This document shows, piece by piece, positions 20,455 to 32,512 of a stretch of DNA of 64,000 nucleotides (the first letter of the stretch is position 1; the number at the start of each line of letters is the position of its first letter). The notes beneath the pieces are model-generated. The model did not search any database and was not told the DNA's origin. It was given only the letters and a program-made list of their open reading frames with translations. This stretch comes from Sphingosinicella microcystinivorans. GTDB lineage: Bacteria > Pseudomonadota > Alphaproteobacteria > Sphingomonadales > Sphingomonadaceae. Where the stretch lies: positions 302,277 through 366,276 of the forward strand of contig NZ_RBWX01000010.1 of NCBI RefSeq assembly GCF_003634215.1. Direction: 5' to 3'. Position numbers and translations under genes: made by a program.

Positions 20455-20802
20455 ATGCTCATTTCTCCAGCCTATGCGCAAGCCGCGGGGGCAGCGCCGG
20501 GAGGCGGCGCGGCTTTCCTGAACGCCATCATGCCGTTCCTCCTCATCATCCCCATCTTCTACTTCCTGCTCATCCGTCCGCAACAGCGGCGACTGAAGCA
20601 GCACCGCGAGATGATCGCTGCGGTGAAGAAGGGCGACACGGTGGTGACGGCCGGCGGCCTGATCGGCAAGGTCGCGAAGGTGACCGACGACGAGGTCGAG
20701 GTAGAGCTTGCAGCCTCCACGAAGGTCCGCGTCGTGAAGTCGACGCTTTCCGAGGTTCGCGCCGTCGGCACTGGCAAACCCGCCAACGACACGGCTGCCT
20801 GA
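20455..20802 (+). CDS. yajC: Preprotein translocase subunit YajC
   Basis: A 115-residue protein from ATG 20455. The open frame extends far upstream but only from here does it match the family. It has one transmembrane helix (FLLIIPIFYFLLIRPQQRRL) followed by a small cytoplasmic domain (VKKGDTVVTAGGLIGKVAKV). YajC associates with SecDF to assist SecYEG-driven export. It is the first gene of a yajC-secD-secF series, with secD 16 bp downstream. Confidence 0.97.
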   Translation: MLISPAYAQAAGAAPGGGAAFLNAIMPFLLIIPIFYFLLIRPQQRRLKQHREMIAAVKKGDTVVTAGGLIGKVAKVTDDEVEVELAASTKVRVVKSTLSEVRAVGTGKPANDTAA

Positions 20803-20818
20803 AGGTTGAACCTGCGCC

Positions 20819-22411
20819 ATGCTTGAATTCTCCAAGGCGAAGATCTGGTCGATCATCGCCGTACTCGTTGCGGGCTTCATCTTCGCGATCCCCAACGCTT
20901 TCCCCGAAGAGCAGGTTCAAGCCTGGCCGAGCTGGGCGCCAAAGAAGCAGATGAACCTCGGCCTCGACCTTCGGGGCGGAAGCCACATCCTGCTCGAAGC
21001 GAACGCCGAAGGGCTCGCCCGCGCCAACCTCGACAAGATGGAAGAGGATTCGCTTTCCGAACTGCGCCGCGCGGAAGGCGGTGCGATTGCGGTGGGCGAC
21101 GTCAGCAACCGTGGCGGGCGCGTGAGCTTCCTCGTGCGCAATGTGGACGATGTAGATCGCGCGGTCGACCTGCTGCGCAACCTCTCCATGCCGATTGGCG
21201 TGACCGGACAGCGAAGCTTCAACGTCGAGGTGACGGACGGCAACCGTATCGTCCTCACGCAAACGTCAGCGGGCCGCACGCAGGCGATGGAAAGCGCGAT
21301 GACGCAGGCGGTGGAGGTGATCCGCCGCCGTATCGACGAACTCGGCACGCGCGAGCCGACGATCATCCGGCAGGGCAGCCAGCGCATCGTGGTGCAGGTG
21401 CCGGGCCTTCAGGATCCTTCCGCGCTCAAGCAGCTACTTGGCAAGACCGCGCAGCTTGAATTCAAGCTCGTCGATATCACTGCCGACCCGGCGGATGTGG
21501 CGGCGGGCCGGGCGCCCGCGGGCAGCCAGATACTTCAGATGGCGGATACCGGGCAGCCGATTGCGGTGAAGCGCCGCGCGATCATCACCGGCGACCAGCT
21601 GATGGACGCGCAGCAGACCTTGCAGCAGGGCCAGTGGGTCGTCAGCTTCCGCTTCGACAGCGCCGGCGGCCGCCGCTTCGCGCGCACGACGCAGGAGAAC
21701 GTCGGCAAGCCGTTCGCCATCGTGCTCGATAACCGCGTGATCAGCGCGCCCAACATCAACGAACCCATTCTGGGCGGATCGGGCGTCATTTCGGGCAGCT
21801 TCAACGCGGAAAGCTCGAACGAGCTGGCGATCCTGCTGCGCTCCGGCAAGCTGCCGGTGGAGCTGAAGGTCGTCGAGGAGCGCACCGTCGGCCCCGACCT
21901 CGGCGCCGACTCGATTCGCGCAGGCACGATCGCCTCGCTGGTCGCGGTGGTCGCGGTTGGCCTGTTCATGTTCCTGACCTACGGACGGTTCGGCGTCTAT
22001 GCGAACATCGCGCTGGTGTTGAACGTGATCCTGATCCTTGCGGTCATGTCGCTGACCGGCGCAACGATGACGCTGCCGGGCGTGGCCGGCATGGTGCTCA
22101 CCATCGGTGCTGCGGTCGATGCGAACGTGCTCATCAACGAACGTATCCGGGAAGAGCAACGCAAGGGCAGGGGCGTCCGCTCCGCGGTCGAGAACGGTTT
22201 CAAGGAAGCCAGCCGCACGATCTGGGACGCGAACACGATGAACCTCATCGTTGCCGCGGTGATGTTCGCTTTCGGTTCAGGGCCGATCAAGGGCTTTGCC
22301 GTGGTTCTCACCATCGGCATCGTCACTTCGGTGTTCACGGCTGTGACCGTGGCGCGCCTCTTCATCGTCAACTGGCTGAACCGTGCGCGGCCGGCCACCA
22401 TCACGATCTGA
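20819..22411 (+). CDS. secD: Protein translocase subunit SecD
   Basis: A 530-residue protein with the SecD layout: one N-terminal helix, a large periplasmic P1 domain (MNLGLDLRGGSHILLEAN; VVSFRFDSAGGRRFARTT) and five C-terminal helices including MVLTIGAAVDANVLINERI, which carries the conserved Asp of proton-driven translocation. SecDF uses the proton gradient to pull exported proteins through the inner membrane. Length is normal for alphaproteobacteria. secF begins 12 bp downstream. Confidence 0.97.
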   Translation: MLEFSKAKIWSIIAVLVAGFIFAIPNAFPEEQVQAWPSWAPKKQMNLGLDLRGGSHILLEANAEGLARANLDKMEEDSLSELRRAEGGAIAVGDVSNRGGRVSFLVRNVDDVDRAVDLLRNLSMPIGVTGQRSFNVEVTDGNRIVLTQTSAGRTQAMESAMTQAVEVIRRRIDELGTREPTIIRQGSQRIVVQVPGLQDPSALKQLLGKTAQLEFKLVDITADPADVAAGRAPAGSQILQMADTGQPIAVKRRAIITGDQLMDAQQTLQQGQWVVSFRFDSAGGRRFARTTQENVGKPFAIVLDNRVISAPNINEPILGGSGVISGSFNAESSNELAILLRSGKLPVELKVVEERTVGPDLGADSIRAGTIASLVAVVAVGLFMFLTYGRFGVYANIALVLNVILILAVMSLTGATMTLPGVAGMVLTIGAAVDANVLINERIREEQRKGRGVRSAVENGFKEASRTIWDANTMNLIVAAVMFAFGSGPIKGFAVVLTIGIVTSVFTAVTVARLFIVNWLNRARPATITI

Positions 22412-22423
22412 TCGGACCAGCAC

Positions 22424-23374
22424 ATGCGGCTCCTGAAAATCATTCCGGACAACACCAACATCCGCTTCGTGCGGCTGCGTTGGATCGCGTTCGCCGTCAC
22501 CACCATTTTGACATTGAGCTCGATCGCCCTGCTGGCGACGCGTGGACTTAATCTTGGTGTCGATTTCGTCGGCGGCCTGATGATGGAAGTGAAATTCGAA
22601 CAGCCCGTGAAGCTGGACGAACTGCGCAACACCGTCGACCGCCTCGACTACGGATCGTCTGCGCTTCAGAACTTCGGCGGCCCCGATACGGTGCTGATCC
22701 GTCTGCCGCTGCCGCCCGGAGATGATGCCGCTGTGCAGCGCGTGGTGCAGAAGGTGCAGAACGCAATTCGCGTGAATCACGAGGACGCTTCGTTCCGCCG
22801 CGTCGAAACGGTGAGCGGCAAGGTTTCCGGCGAACTGATCCGTAACGGCATCATCGCCATCGTGATCTCCATGGGCGCGATCGCGCTGTTCACGTGGTTC
22901 CGATTCGAATGGCATTTCGGCGTCTCTACGATCGTCGCGCTCGTCCACGACGTGACTGTGACGCTCGGCTTCTTTGCGCTGACGCAGCTCGAATTCGATC
23001 TCAATATCGTCGCCGCCGTGCTCACGATCATCGGGTATTCGCTGAACGACAAGGTCGTCATCGACGATCGTATTCGCGAAAACCTGCGCAAGTACCGGCA
23101 GATGGATATCGGCCCGCTGATCGATCTTTCGGTGAACGAGACGCTGTCGCGCACCTATGCGACGACGATGGCGCTGACGCTGGCTCTCGGCTCGCTGCTG
23201 CTCCTGGGCGGCGACGTGCTGTTCGGCTTCACCGCCGCGATGCTGCTCGGCATCGTGATCGGCACCTATTCGTCGGTGTTCGTCTCCTCCTCGCTGCTGA
23301 TCTCGCTTGGCGTCGGGGCGAACACGTTCGCGCCGATCGAGGGCGGCGCGGCGGAGAAGGTGGGCAGCCGCTAG
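22424..23374 (+). CDS. secF: Protein translocase subunit SecF
   Basis: A 316-residue protein with the SecF pattern: first helix, a short periplasmic domain after LNLGVDFVGGLMMEVKF, and a five-helix bundle with VLTIIGYSLNDKVVIDDRIR, the SecF functional motif, and NETLSRTYATTMALTLALGS. It forms the SecDF complex with the product of the preceding gene. The start ATG 22424 follows secD closely, consistent with balanced co-expression. Confidence 0.97.
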   Translation: MRLLKIIPDNTNIRFVRLRWIAFAVTTILTLSSIALLATRGLNLGVDFVGGLMMEVKFEQPVKLDELRNTVDRLDYGSSALQNFGGPDTVLIRLPLPPGDDAAVQRVVQKVQNAIRVNHEDASFRRVETVSGKVSGELIRNGIIAIVISMGAIALFTWFRFEWHFGVSTIVALVHDVTVTLGFFALTQLEFDLNIVAAVLTIIGYSLNDKVVIDDRIRENLRKYRQMDIGPLIDLSVNETLSRTYATTMALTLALGSLLLLGGDVLFGFTAAMLLGIVIGTYSSVFVSSSLLISLGVGANTFAPIEGGAAEKVGSR

Positions 23375-23380
23375 GCGCCC

Positions 23381-23752
23381 GTGCCGCTTGAGCTGCAAAC
23401 CGGCCCGCGCGGCGTTCACCGTATCGATGCGATCCGGGGCGGCAGGTTCGTTGTCGCCGGGGAGCATTGCACGGGAAGCATCCTGATCTGGCCGGGTGGC
23501 GTTCAGGCGGCGGCGGACGCGCTTACGTTCGAAGCGTTTGCGCCGCTGCTTGCACTCGATCCGGCGCGGGAGGTGCTGATTGTGGGTACAGGCGCTGTGC
23601 TGCGCTGGCCCGATCAGTCGCTGCTGGACGCGCTTGCGGCGAAGGGGGCGGGGGTCGATGTCATGACGTCTCAACTCGCCGCGCGCACTTACAACGTGCT
23701 TGCGGGGGAAGGGCGCCTCGTCGGCGCGTTATTGCTGGGCCTCGGGGCCTGA
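23381..23752 (+). CDS. Mth938-like domain protein (DUF498 family)
   Basis: A 123-residue protein starting at GTG 23381, 6 bp after secF. It matches the Mth938/NDUFAF3-like fold: GTGAVLRWPDQSLLDALAAKG and GVDVMTSQLAARTYNVLAGE are the recognisable parts. Mitochondrial relatives (NDUFAF3) assist complex I assembly; the bacterial role is unproven. A position behind secDF is common in alphaproteobacteria, which supports a membrane-protein biogenesis role by association only. Its 3' end overlaps the convergent glycosyltransferase gene by 24 nt. Confidence 0.88.
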   Translation: MPLELQTGPRGVHRIDAIRGGRFVVAGEHCTGSILIWPGGVQAAADALTFEAFAPLLALDPAREVLIVGTGAVLRWPDQSLLDALAAKGAGVDVMTSQLAARTYNVLAGEGRLVGALLLGLGA

Positions 23753-24904
23753 TACCAGCGCCAGAAGGTGCGCGTGGAGCGCATTGGTGTTGTTTTTCCA
23801 GTCGAAGCGCAGCGACGAAGTGCGCACCGCTTCAGGCAATGGCGGGGCTTCCAGAACGGCGCGGATGGCGTCGGCGAAAACTTCTGGTCTTGCATCATCG
23901 ATCAGCGTGCCTGCCTCTGCGCTGTCCACGACCTCTGCAGCGGCGCCGACATTCGCGGTGACGACGGGCGTGCCGCTCGCGAGCGCTTCGACCCACACGT
24001 TGGCGAGGCCTTCGCTCGACGATGCGTGGACGAATACATCCGCCGCAGCCATCAGTGCAGGCATTTCGGCATGGTGAACGCTACCGAGCAGCCGGACGCG
24101 CGCGGAGAGCCCGCGCTCGGCGATCAGGGCTTCGAGTTTTCGTCGCTCGCGCCCTTCGCCCGCTATGAACAGCGTGGCATCCGGCAGCAACTCGGCCGCG
24201 CCGATCACGAGCTCGAAGCGCTTCAGCGCCACAAGGTTGCCGACGGCGAGCAACAACGGCCCCGAAACGCCGAGCGATGCCTTCGCGGCCGAGCGCTCCA
24301 CGGGGTGAAAGCGATCAAGTTCGATGCCCGTGCGGTGCACGCGAATCTTCTCTTCGGGCATGCCGATCGCGACCATATCGGCCTTCAGCGATTCGGAGAC
24401 GGCGAGCAGCCCGTCCGCCGCATTTGCCGCGTCCACCATCAGGCGCCGGGCGGCAGGCTTCGCGCCCCAAAGGCGGATGTCCGACCCGCGGGCCTTGATG
24501 GAGACGGGGATGCCGAATGAGCGGCCCAGCCGCACGGCGGCGGGTCCGTCCGGCCAGAAGAACTCGCAGTCGATGACGTCCGGGCAGAAGCCGTCGGCTA
24601 TGAGATCAAGGAGGACACGCCTTCCCGCGTGGTACGCAAAAGCCGGGTTGAACCGCCAGCCCACGGCCGGGAGGAGCGGAAAACGCGGCCAGAAAACCGG
24701 GATGCCGTTGTGCTCGCCCCGCTTCGGTACGCGGGTGAGCGCGGCATAAGGCCCGATGGGCAGGAACGTGCCGATAGGCGCCAGAACCTTGAGATCGACA
24801 TCGCTGCGCGCGGCGAGGCGCGTCGTCTGCCGCTCGACGAATCCGCCGAAATTCGGCTGCACGGCGTTGGGGTACAACGAGGAGAAGGTGAGGACGTTCA
24901 GCAC
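23729..24904 (-). CDS. Glycosyltransferase family 4
   Basis: A 391-residue GT-B fold enzyme. The N-terminal domain starts MLNVLTFSSLYPNAVQPNFG, with the donor-loop glycine and an acceptor-side segment FGGFVERQTTRLAAR. The C-terminal donor domain has LLAVGNLVALKRFELVIGAA and the E-x7-E retaining motif in SSSEGLANVWVEALASGTPV. It would transfer a sugar from a nucleotide donor to a lipid, protein or glycan. It is isolated, facing bamD divergently across 86 bp, and no polysaccharide cluster is adjacent. Confidence 0.9.
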   Translation of the reverse strand: MLNVLTFSSLYPNAVQPNFGGFVERQTTRLAARSDVDLKVLAPIGTFLPIGPYAALTRVPKRGEHNGIPVFWPRFPLLPAVGWRFNPAFAYHAGRRVLLDLIADGFCPDVIDCEFFWPDGPAAVRLGRSFGIPVSIKARGSDIRLWGAKPAARRLMVDAANAADGLLAVSESLKADMVAIGMPEEKIRVHRTGIELDRFHPVERSAAKASLGVSGPLLLAVGNLVALKRFELVIGAAELLPDATLFIAGEGRERRKLEALIAERGLSARVRLLGSVHHAEMPALMAAADVFVHASSSEGLANVWVEALASGTPVVTANVGAAAEVVDSAEAGTLIDDARPEVFADAIRAVLEAPPLPEAVRTSSLRFDWKNNTNALHAHLLALVSGPEAQQ

Positions 24905-24990
24905 GGCGAAATGCTGATAGCGTCAGTATCCCGCGCCTGCCAACCCATCAGCGCTTGGCGCACCGTTCGCGACCGGTTAAGGAGTGCCGC

Positions 24991-25788
24991 ATGACAGCTT
25001 CGTCCCGTACCGGCCGCACGACCGGCCGTGCCCTCCTGCTCCTCGTTGCCGCCGGCCTCGCGCTATCGGCCTGTGCCGGCAAGAAGGGGCCGAACGTCTC
25101 CGATCGCAGCTACATCGCGCGCGACGTCGAGACGCTCTACAACTTCGGCAAGGATACGCTGGACAAGGGCCGCTACAAGCAGGCCGCGCTGATCTTCGAC
25201 GAGGTGGAGCGCCAGCACCCTTATTCGACATGGGCGCGCCGTGCCCAGCTGATGAGCGGTTTTTCCTATTATCTGGCGAAGGATTACCAGCAGGCGATCC
25301 TGTCTTCGCAGCGCTTCCTGTCGCTGCACCCCGGCAACAAGGACGCCGCCTACGCCTATTACCTGATCGCGATCAGCTATTACGAACAGATCGCCAACGT
25401 GCAGCGCGATCAGAAGATCACCGATCAGGCGCTCTCCGCGCTCACCGAGGTGACGCGACGCTTCCCTGATTCTCCCTATGCGGCGGATGCGCGGCTGAAG
25501 ATGGATCTTGCCCGCGATCACCTTGCCGGCAAGGAGATGGAGATCGGTCGCTTCTACCAGCAGCGCCGCCAGTTCATCGCGGCGGCCTCGCGCTTCCGCA
25601 ACGTCGTCGACAAGTACGACGTGACGAGCCACACGCCGGAAGCGCTGCACCGCCTCGTGGAGGTGTATCTGGCACTTGGCCTTCGCGACGAGGCGCGGAA
25701 GACCGCGGCGGCGCTCGGGTACAACTACCCCGGATCGAAGTGGTACGAGCGCAGCTACGCGCTCGTCGAACGCTACACCACCGGCTGA
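24991..25788 (+). CDS. bamD: Outer membrane assembly lipoprotein BamD
   Basis: A 265-residue lipoprotein from ATG 24991 with a strong ribosome site (TAAGGAG, 24978-24984). An upstream in-frame start at 24955 is less likely. The lipobox is GLALSAC with the lipidated Cys near residue 29. The rest is TPR-like repeats typical of BamD (YNFGKDTLDKGRYKQAALIF; PYSTWARRAQLMSGFSYYLA). BamD works with BamA to insert outer-membrane beta-barrels. It is followed 10 bp later by recN. Confidence 0.95.
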   Translation: MTASSRTGRTTGRALLLLVAAGLALSACAGKKGPNVSDRSYIARDVETLYNFGKDTLDKGRYKQAALIFDEVERQHPYSTWARRAQLMSGFSYYLAKDYQQAILSSQRFLSLHPGNKDAAYAYYLIAISYYEQIANVQRDQKITDQALSALTEVTRRFPDSPYAADARLKMDLARDHLAGKEMEIGRFYQQRRQFIAAASRFRNVVDKYDVTSHTPEALHRLVEVYLALGLRDEARKTAAALGYNYPGSKWYERSYALVERYTTG

Positions 25789-25798
25789 GGCGGCTAGC

Positions 25799-29559
<3,761 letters not shown>

Positions 29560-29590
29560 CCCCTGCGGCACGTGCGCGCAGGACACATCC

Positions 29591-29613
29591 CGTCACATAG
29601 ATGACGTTTTTTT
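29591..29613 (+). terminator. Probable intrinsic terminator after ligA
   Basis: CGTCA and TGACG form a 5-bp stem around a 6-base loop, followed at once by seven T residues. The stem is short, so strength is likely moderate. Confidence 0.55.
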
Positions 29614-29677
29614 GTGGACATGGTAAAGACAGTCCGTAACCTGCTGGCGTATCGGCAGAACCGGGGGTCTGTTGAAC

Positions 29678-30913
29678 ATGAGAGGCTTGGCCGCCGCCAC
29701 GACGCATCCTGAGTCAGGTGCGCTCGACGTTACGGCGAACGACTTGTACGGCGAGGGCCGCTGGCCCGAGGTGTTCGCGCGTCTGCGGCGCGACGATCCC
29801 GTGCATTTCTGCCCCACCAGCTTTTACGGGCCGTACTGGTCGGTCACGCGCCACGCCGATATCGCGCATGTCGAGGCACTGCCGCAGCTGTTCTCGTCCT
29901 CGTGGACGCACGGCGGCATCACCATTCTGCACAACGATCCCGATATCCAGCTGCCGATGTTCATCGCGATGGATCGCCCCGAGCATACGGCGATGCGGCG
30001 CACGGTATCGCCCGCGTTCAGCCCGAGCGCGCTCACCGACCATGCCGCCGCGATCCGCGCACGCACGGCGGCGCTGCTCGACAGCCTGCCGGTGGATGAG
30101 CCGTTCGACTGGGTGGACCGCGTTTCGACCGAACTCACCACGCAGATGCTGGCGACGCTCTTTGATTTTCCGTGGGAAGATCGCCGCCTGCTCGCGACAT
30201 GGGCGAACTGGGCGGGCGATTTCCGGGCCGCGGTGAGCCCGGCGCTGCGCCGCAAGCGTCAGCGCGTGCTGCAGCAGATGGTCGATTATTTCGGGCGGCT
30301 GTGGATGGAGCGGCGCGACAAGGGGCTGGCGCCGGACCTCTTGTCACGGATGATCCATTCAGACGCGATGTCGAACCTCCGTCCGCAGGAATTCTGCGGC
30401 AACCTGATGCTGCTGGTGATCGGCGGCACCGATACGACGCGCAATTCGATGACCGGGCTCGTCGTCGCGCTCGAACAGTTCCCAGAGAACCGGGCGCTGC
30501 TGGAGGCTGACCACGGCCTTGTCGTCAATGCCGTGTCGGAGCTGATCCGCTGGCAGACGCCGCTTTCGCACATGCGGCGTACGGCAACGGAAGATACGGA
30601 GATCGGCGGCAAGCTCATCCGCAAGGATGACAAGGTCGTGCTGTGGTACAACAGCGCGAACCGAGACGAGGCGGTGTTCACCGATGCCGACCGCTTCGAC
30701 GTGACGCGCGCCAATGCACGCCGCCACCTGGCGTTCGGCTTCGGCATCCACCGCTGCGTCGGCGCCCGGCTTGCCGAGCTGCAACTCTATATCCTTCTCG
30801 AAGAGATGCTGAACCGCGAGATGCGGGTGACGCCCCTCCACGAACCCATGCGGATTCCCTCGCCCTTCGCGAACGGCTACCGCAAGCAGATGGTGACGAT
30901 CACCCGATCCTAG
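29678..30913 (+). CDS. Cytochrome P450, CYP153-like (first of tandem pair)
   Basis: A 411-residue P450 from ATG 29678 (TTG at 29672 is possible). The I-helix oxygen-activating motif is VIGGTDTTRNSMTG, the K-helix ExxR is ELIRWQTPLSHMRR, and the heme loop is FGFGIHRCVGARLAE with the axial Cys. The segments FDWVDRVSTELTTQML and LFDFPWEDRRLL are hallmarks of CYP153, soluble alkane and fatty-acid terminal hydroxylases. CYP153 enzymes need a ferredoxin and a ferredoxin reductase, which are absent here. It precedes a close paralogue by 76 bp. Confidence 0.92.
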   Translation: MRGLAAATTHPESGALDVTANDLYGEGRWPEVFARLRRDDPVHFCPTSFYGPYWSVTRHADIAHVEALPQLFSSSWTHGGITILHNDPDIQLPMFIAMDRPEHTAMRRTVSPAFSPSALTDHAAAIRARTAALLDSLPVDEPFDWVDRVSTELTTQMLATLFDFPWEDRRLLATWANWAGDFRAAVSPALRRKRQRVLQQMVDYFGRLWMERRDKGLAPDLLSRMIHSDAMSNLRPQEFCGNLMLLVIGGTDTTRNSMTGLVVALEQFPENRALLEADHGLVVNAVSELIRWQTPLSHMRRTATEDTEIGGKLIRKDDKVVLWYNSANRDEAVFTDADRFDVTRANARRHLAFGFGIHRCVGARLAELQLYILLEEMLNREMRVTPLHEPMRIPSPFANGYRKQMVTITRS

Positions 30914-30989
30914 CGTTTTGGAGCGCGTTACGACGCGCGTCCTTTCCGTCATTCTGTCACGTGCAGGGGTGAGGAAGGGAGGCTTCGCC

Positions 30990-32225
30990 ATGGCGACCAA
31001 AGTGGCGGCGGATACGTGCGATCTCGCCGCGATCGACCCGGCAGATTACCACTACTTCACCGAGCAGACATGGCCCGCGATGTTCGCGCGGCTGCGCGCC
31101 GAGGATCCGGTGCATTACTGCACCGAAGGGCTCTTCGCGCCCTACTGGTCGGTCACGCGCTACAAGGACATCGTGCATGTCGAGGCGCTGCCCGACATCT
31201 ATTCCTCTTCGTGGGAATACGGCGGCATCACCGTGCTCGATGCGCTCGATCAGGAACTGAAGTTCCCGATGTTCATTGCGATGGACCGGCCGCAGCATTC
31301 AGCCGAGCGCCGCGTGGTTGCGCCGGCCTTCACGCCAAGCGAGATGCAGCGGCTGGCTGGGCCGATCCGGGCGCGGACGGCGGCGCTGCTCGAAGGCCTG
31401 CCGGTGGGCGAGACGTTCGACTGGGTCGACCGCGTGTCGATCGAACTCACCACGCAGATGCTCGCCATTCTGTTCGACTTCCCGTGGGAGGACCGCCGGC
31501 TGCTCACCAAGTGGTCCGATTGGGCAGGCGACGTGCAGGCGGCGGCCGATCCGGCGATGCGGGAGGAGCGCACGCGCATCCTCTACGAAATGGGCGCCTA
31601 CTTCCACGGCCTGTGGCAGGCGCGCCTCAATGCGCCGCCCGCGCCCGATCTGCTTTCGATGATGATCCATTCCGAAGCGCTGTCGAAGATGGATGAGCAG
31701 GAGTTTATCGGGAACCTTGTCCTGTTGATCGTCGGCGGCAACGACACGACGCGCAACTCGATGACCGGCCTGGTGCGGGTGATGAACGAATTTCCCGCCG
31801 AATGGGAAAAGCTGAAGGCGGACCGGAGCCTCATTCCCAATGCCGTCTCCGAACTCATCCGCTGGCAGACGCCGCTTGCGCACATGCGGCGCACGGCGAA
31901 GGAGGATACGGAGCTTGGCGGCAAGACCATCCACAAGGGCGACAAGGTGGTGATGTGGTACATTTCCGCCAACCGCGACACGGAGGTTTTCGAAAACCCC
32001 AATCGCGTGGATTTCAGTCGGGAAAACGCGCGGCGGCACTTGTCGTTCGGCTACGGCATCCACCGCTGCGTTGGTGCGCGTTTGGCCGAATTGCAGCTCG
32101 CGATCCTGTTGGAGGAAATGCTGGCGCGGGGCATGGACGTGGAAGCAGTTGCACAACCGCAGCGCGTGCCGTCGCCCTTCATTCACGGTTACAAAGAACA
32201 GATGGTCCAGATCGCCAAGAGTTAA
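30990..32225 (+). CDS. Cytochrome P450, CYP153-like (second of tandem pair)
   Basis: A 411-residue P450 from ATG 30990, with a strong AAGGGAGG ribosome site upstream; an in-frame start at 30918 is less likely. Motifs are LIVGGNDTTRNSMTGLV (I-helix), ELIRWQTPLAHMRR (ExxR) and FGYGIHRCVGARLAE (heme Cys). It shares the CYP153 hallmarks FDWVDRVSIELTTQML and FDFPWEDRRLLTKW with the preceding gene, to which it is clearly paralogous. Terminal hydroxylation of alkanes or fatty acyl chains is the family expectation. Electron-transfer partners must be encoded elsewhere. Confidence 0.92.
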   Translation: MATKVAADTCDLAAIDPADYHYFTEQTWPAMFARLRAEDPVHYCTEGLFAPYWSVTRYKDIVHVEALPDIYSSSWEYGGITVLDALDQELKFPMFIAMDRPQHSAERRVVAPAFTPSEMQRLAGPIRARTAALLEGLPVGETFDWVDRVSIELTTQMLAILFDFPWEDRRLLTKWSDWAGDVQAAADPAMREERTRILYEMGAYFHGLWQARLNAPPAPDLLSMMIHSEALSKMDEQEFIGNLVLLIVGGNDTTRNSMTGLVRVMNEFPAEWEKLKADRSLIPNAVSELIRWQTPLAHMRRTAKEDTELGGKTIHKGDKVVMWYISANRDTEVFENPNRVDFSRENARRHLSFGYGIHRCVGARLAELQLAILLEEMLARGMDVEAVAQPQRVPSPFIHGYKEQMVQIAKS

Positions 32226-32243
32226 CAGGCGTTTAGCGCGAGC

Positions 32244-32260
32244 TATGCACTGAGTGCATA
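32244..32260. promoter_or_regulatory. 17-bp perfect palindrome, candidate operator
   Basis: TATGCACT and its exact reverse complement AGTGCATA flank a single G, 19 bp after the second P450 and 91 bp before a small ORF. An 8-1-8 symmetry suits a homodimeric regulator. It is not followed by a T-tract. Confidence 0.5.
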
Positions 32261-32350
32261 AGTGATAGGATTTTTCGACGGCTACTCGCCGATGCTGCAC
32301 TGCATCATATGTCTCCCTGTCGCCACTAGGGGCGGCAACAGGAGGCTTAC

Positions 32351-32503
32351 ATGATCTACGCATATGCAAAGGCCGCCACGATGGCGTTCCCGCAGGATGG
32401 GCAGACGGTGCAGCCGACCAAGCTTCGTGAAGCGCGCAGCCTTGCTGGTCTTTTCAGCGAGCGCGGCCGCGACATGCAGCTGTTCCACGCCTGGCGCCCG
32501 TAA
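32351..32503 (+). CDS. Small hypothetical protein, 50 residues
   Basis: An ATG at 32351 is preceded by an excellent ribosome site (AGGAGG, 32340-32345) and opens a 50-residue frame beginning MIYAYAKAATMAF and ending MQLFHAWRP, closed by TAA at 32501. The product is basic and soluble in appearance, with no membrane segment or cysteine. It ends 9 bp before the convergent prmA stop. I do not recognise a family. The ribosome site and its position downstream of a 17-bp palindrome argue it is expressed. Confidence 0.55.
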   Translation: MIYAYAKAATMAFPQDGQTVQPTKLREARSLAGLFSERGRDMQLFHAWRP

Positions 32504-32512
32504 CCACGGGCC

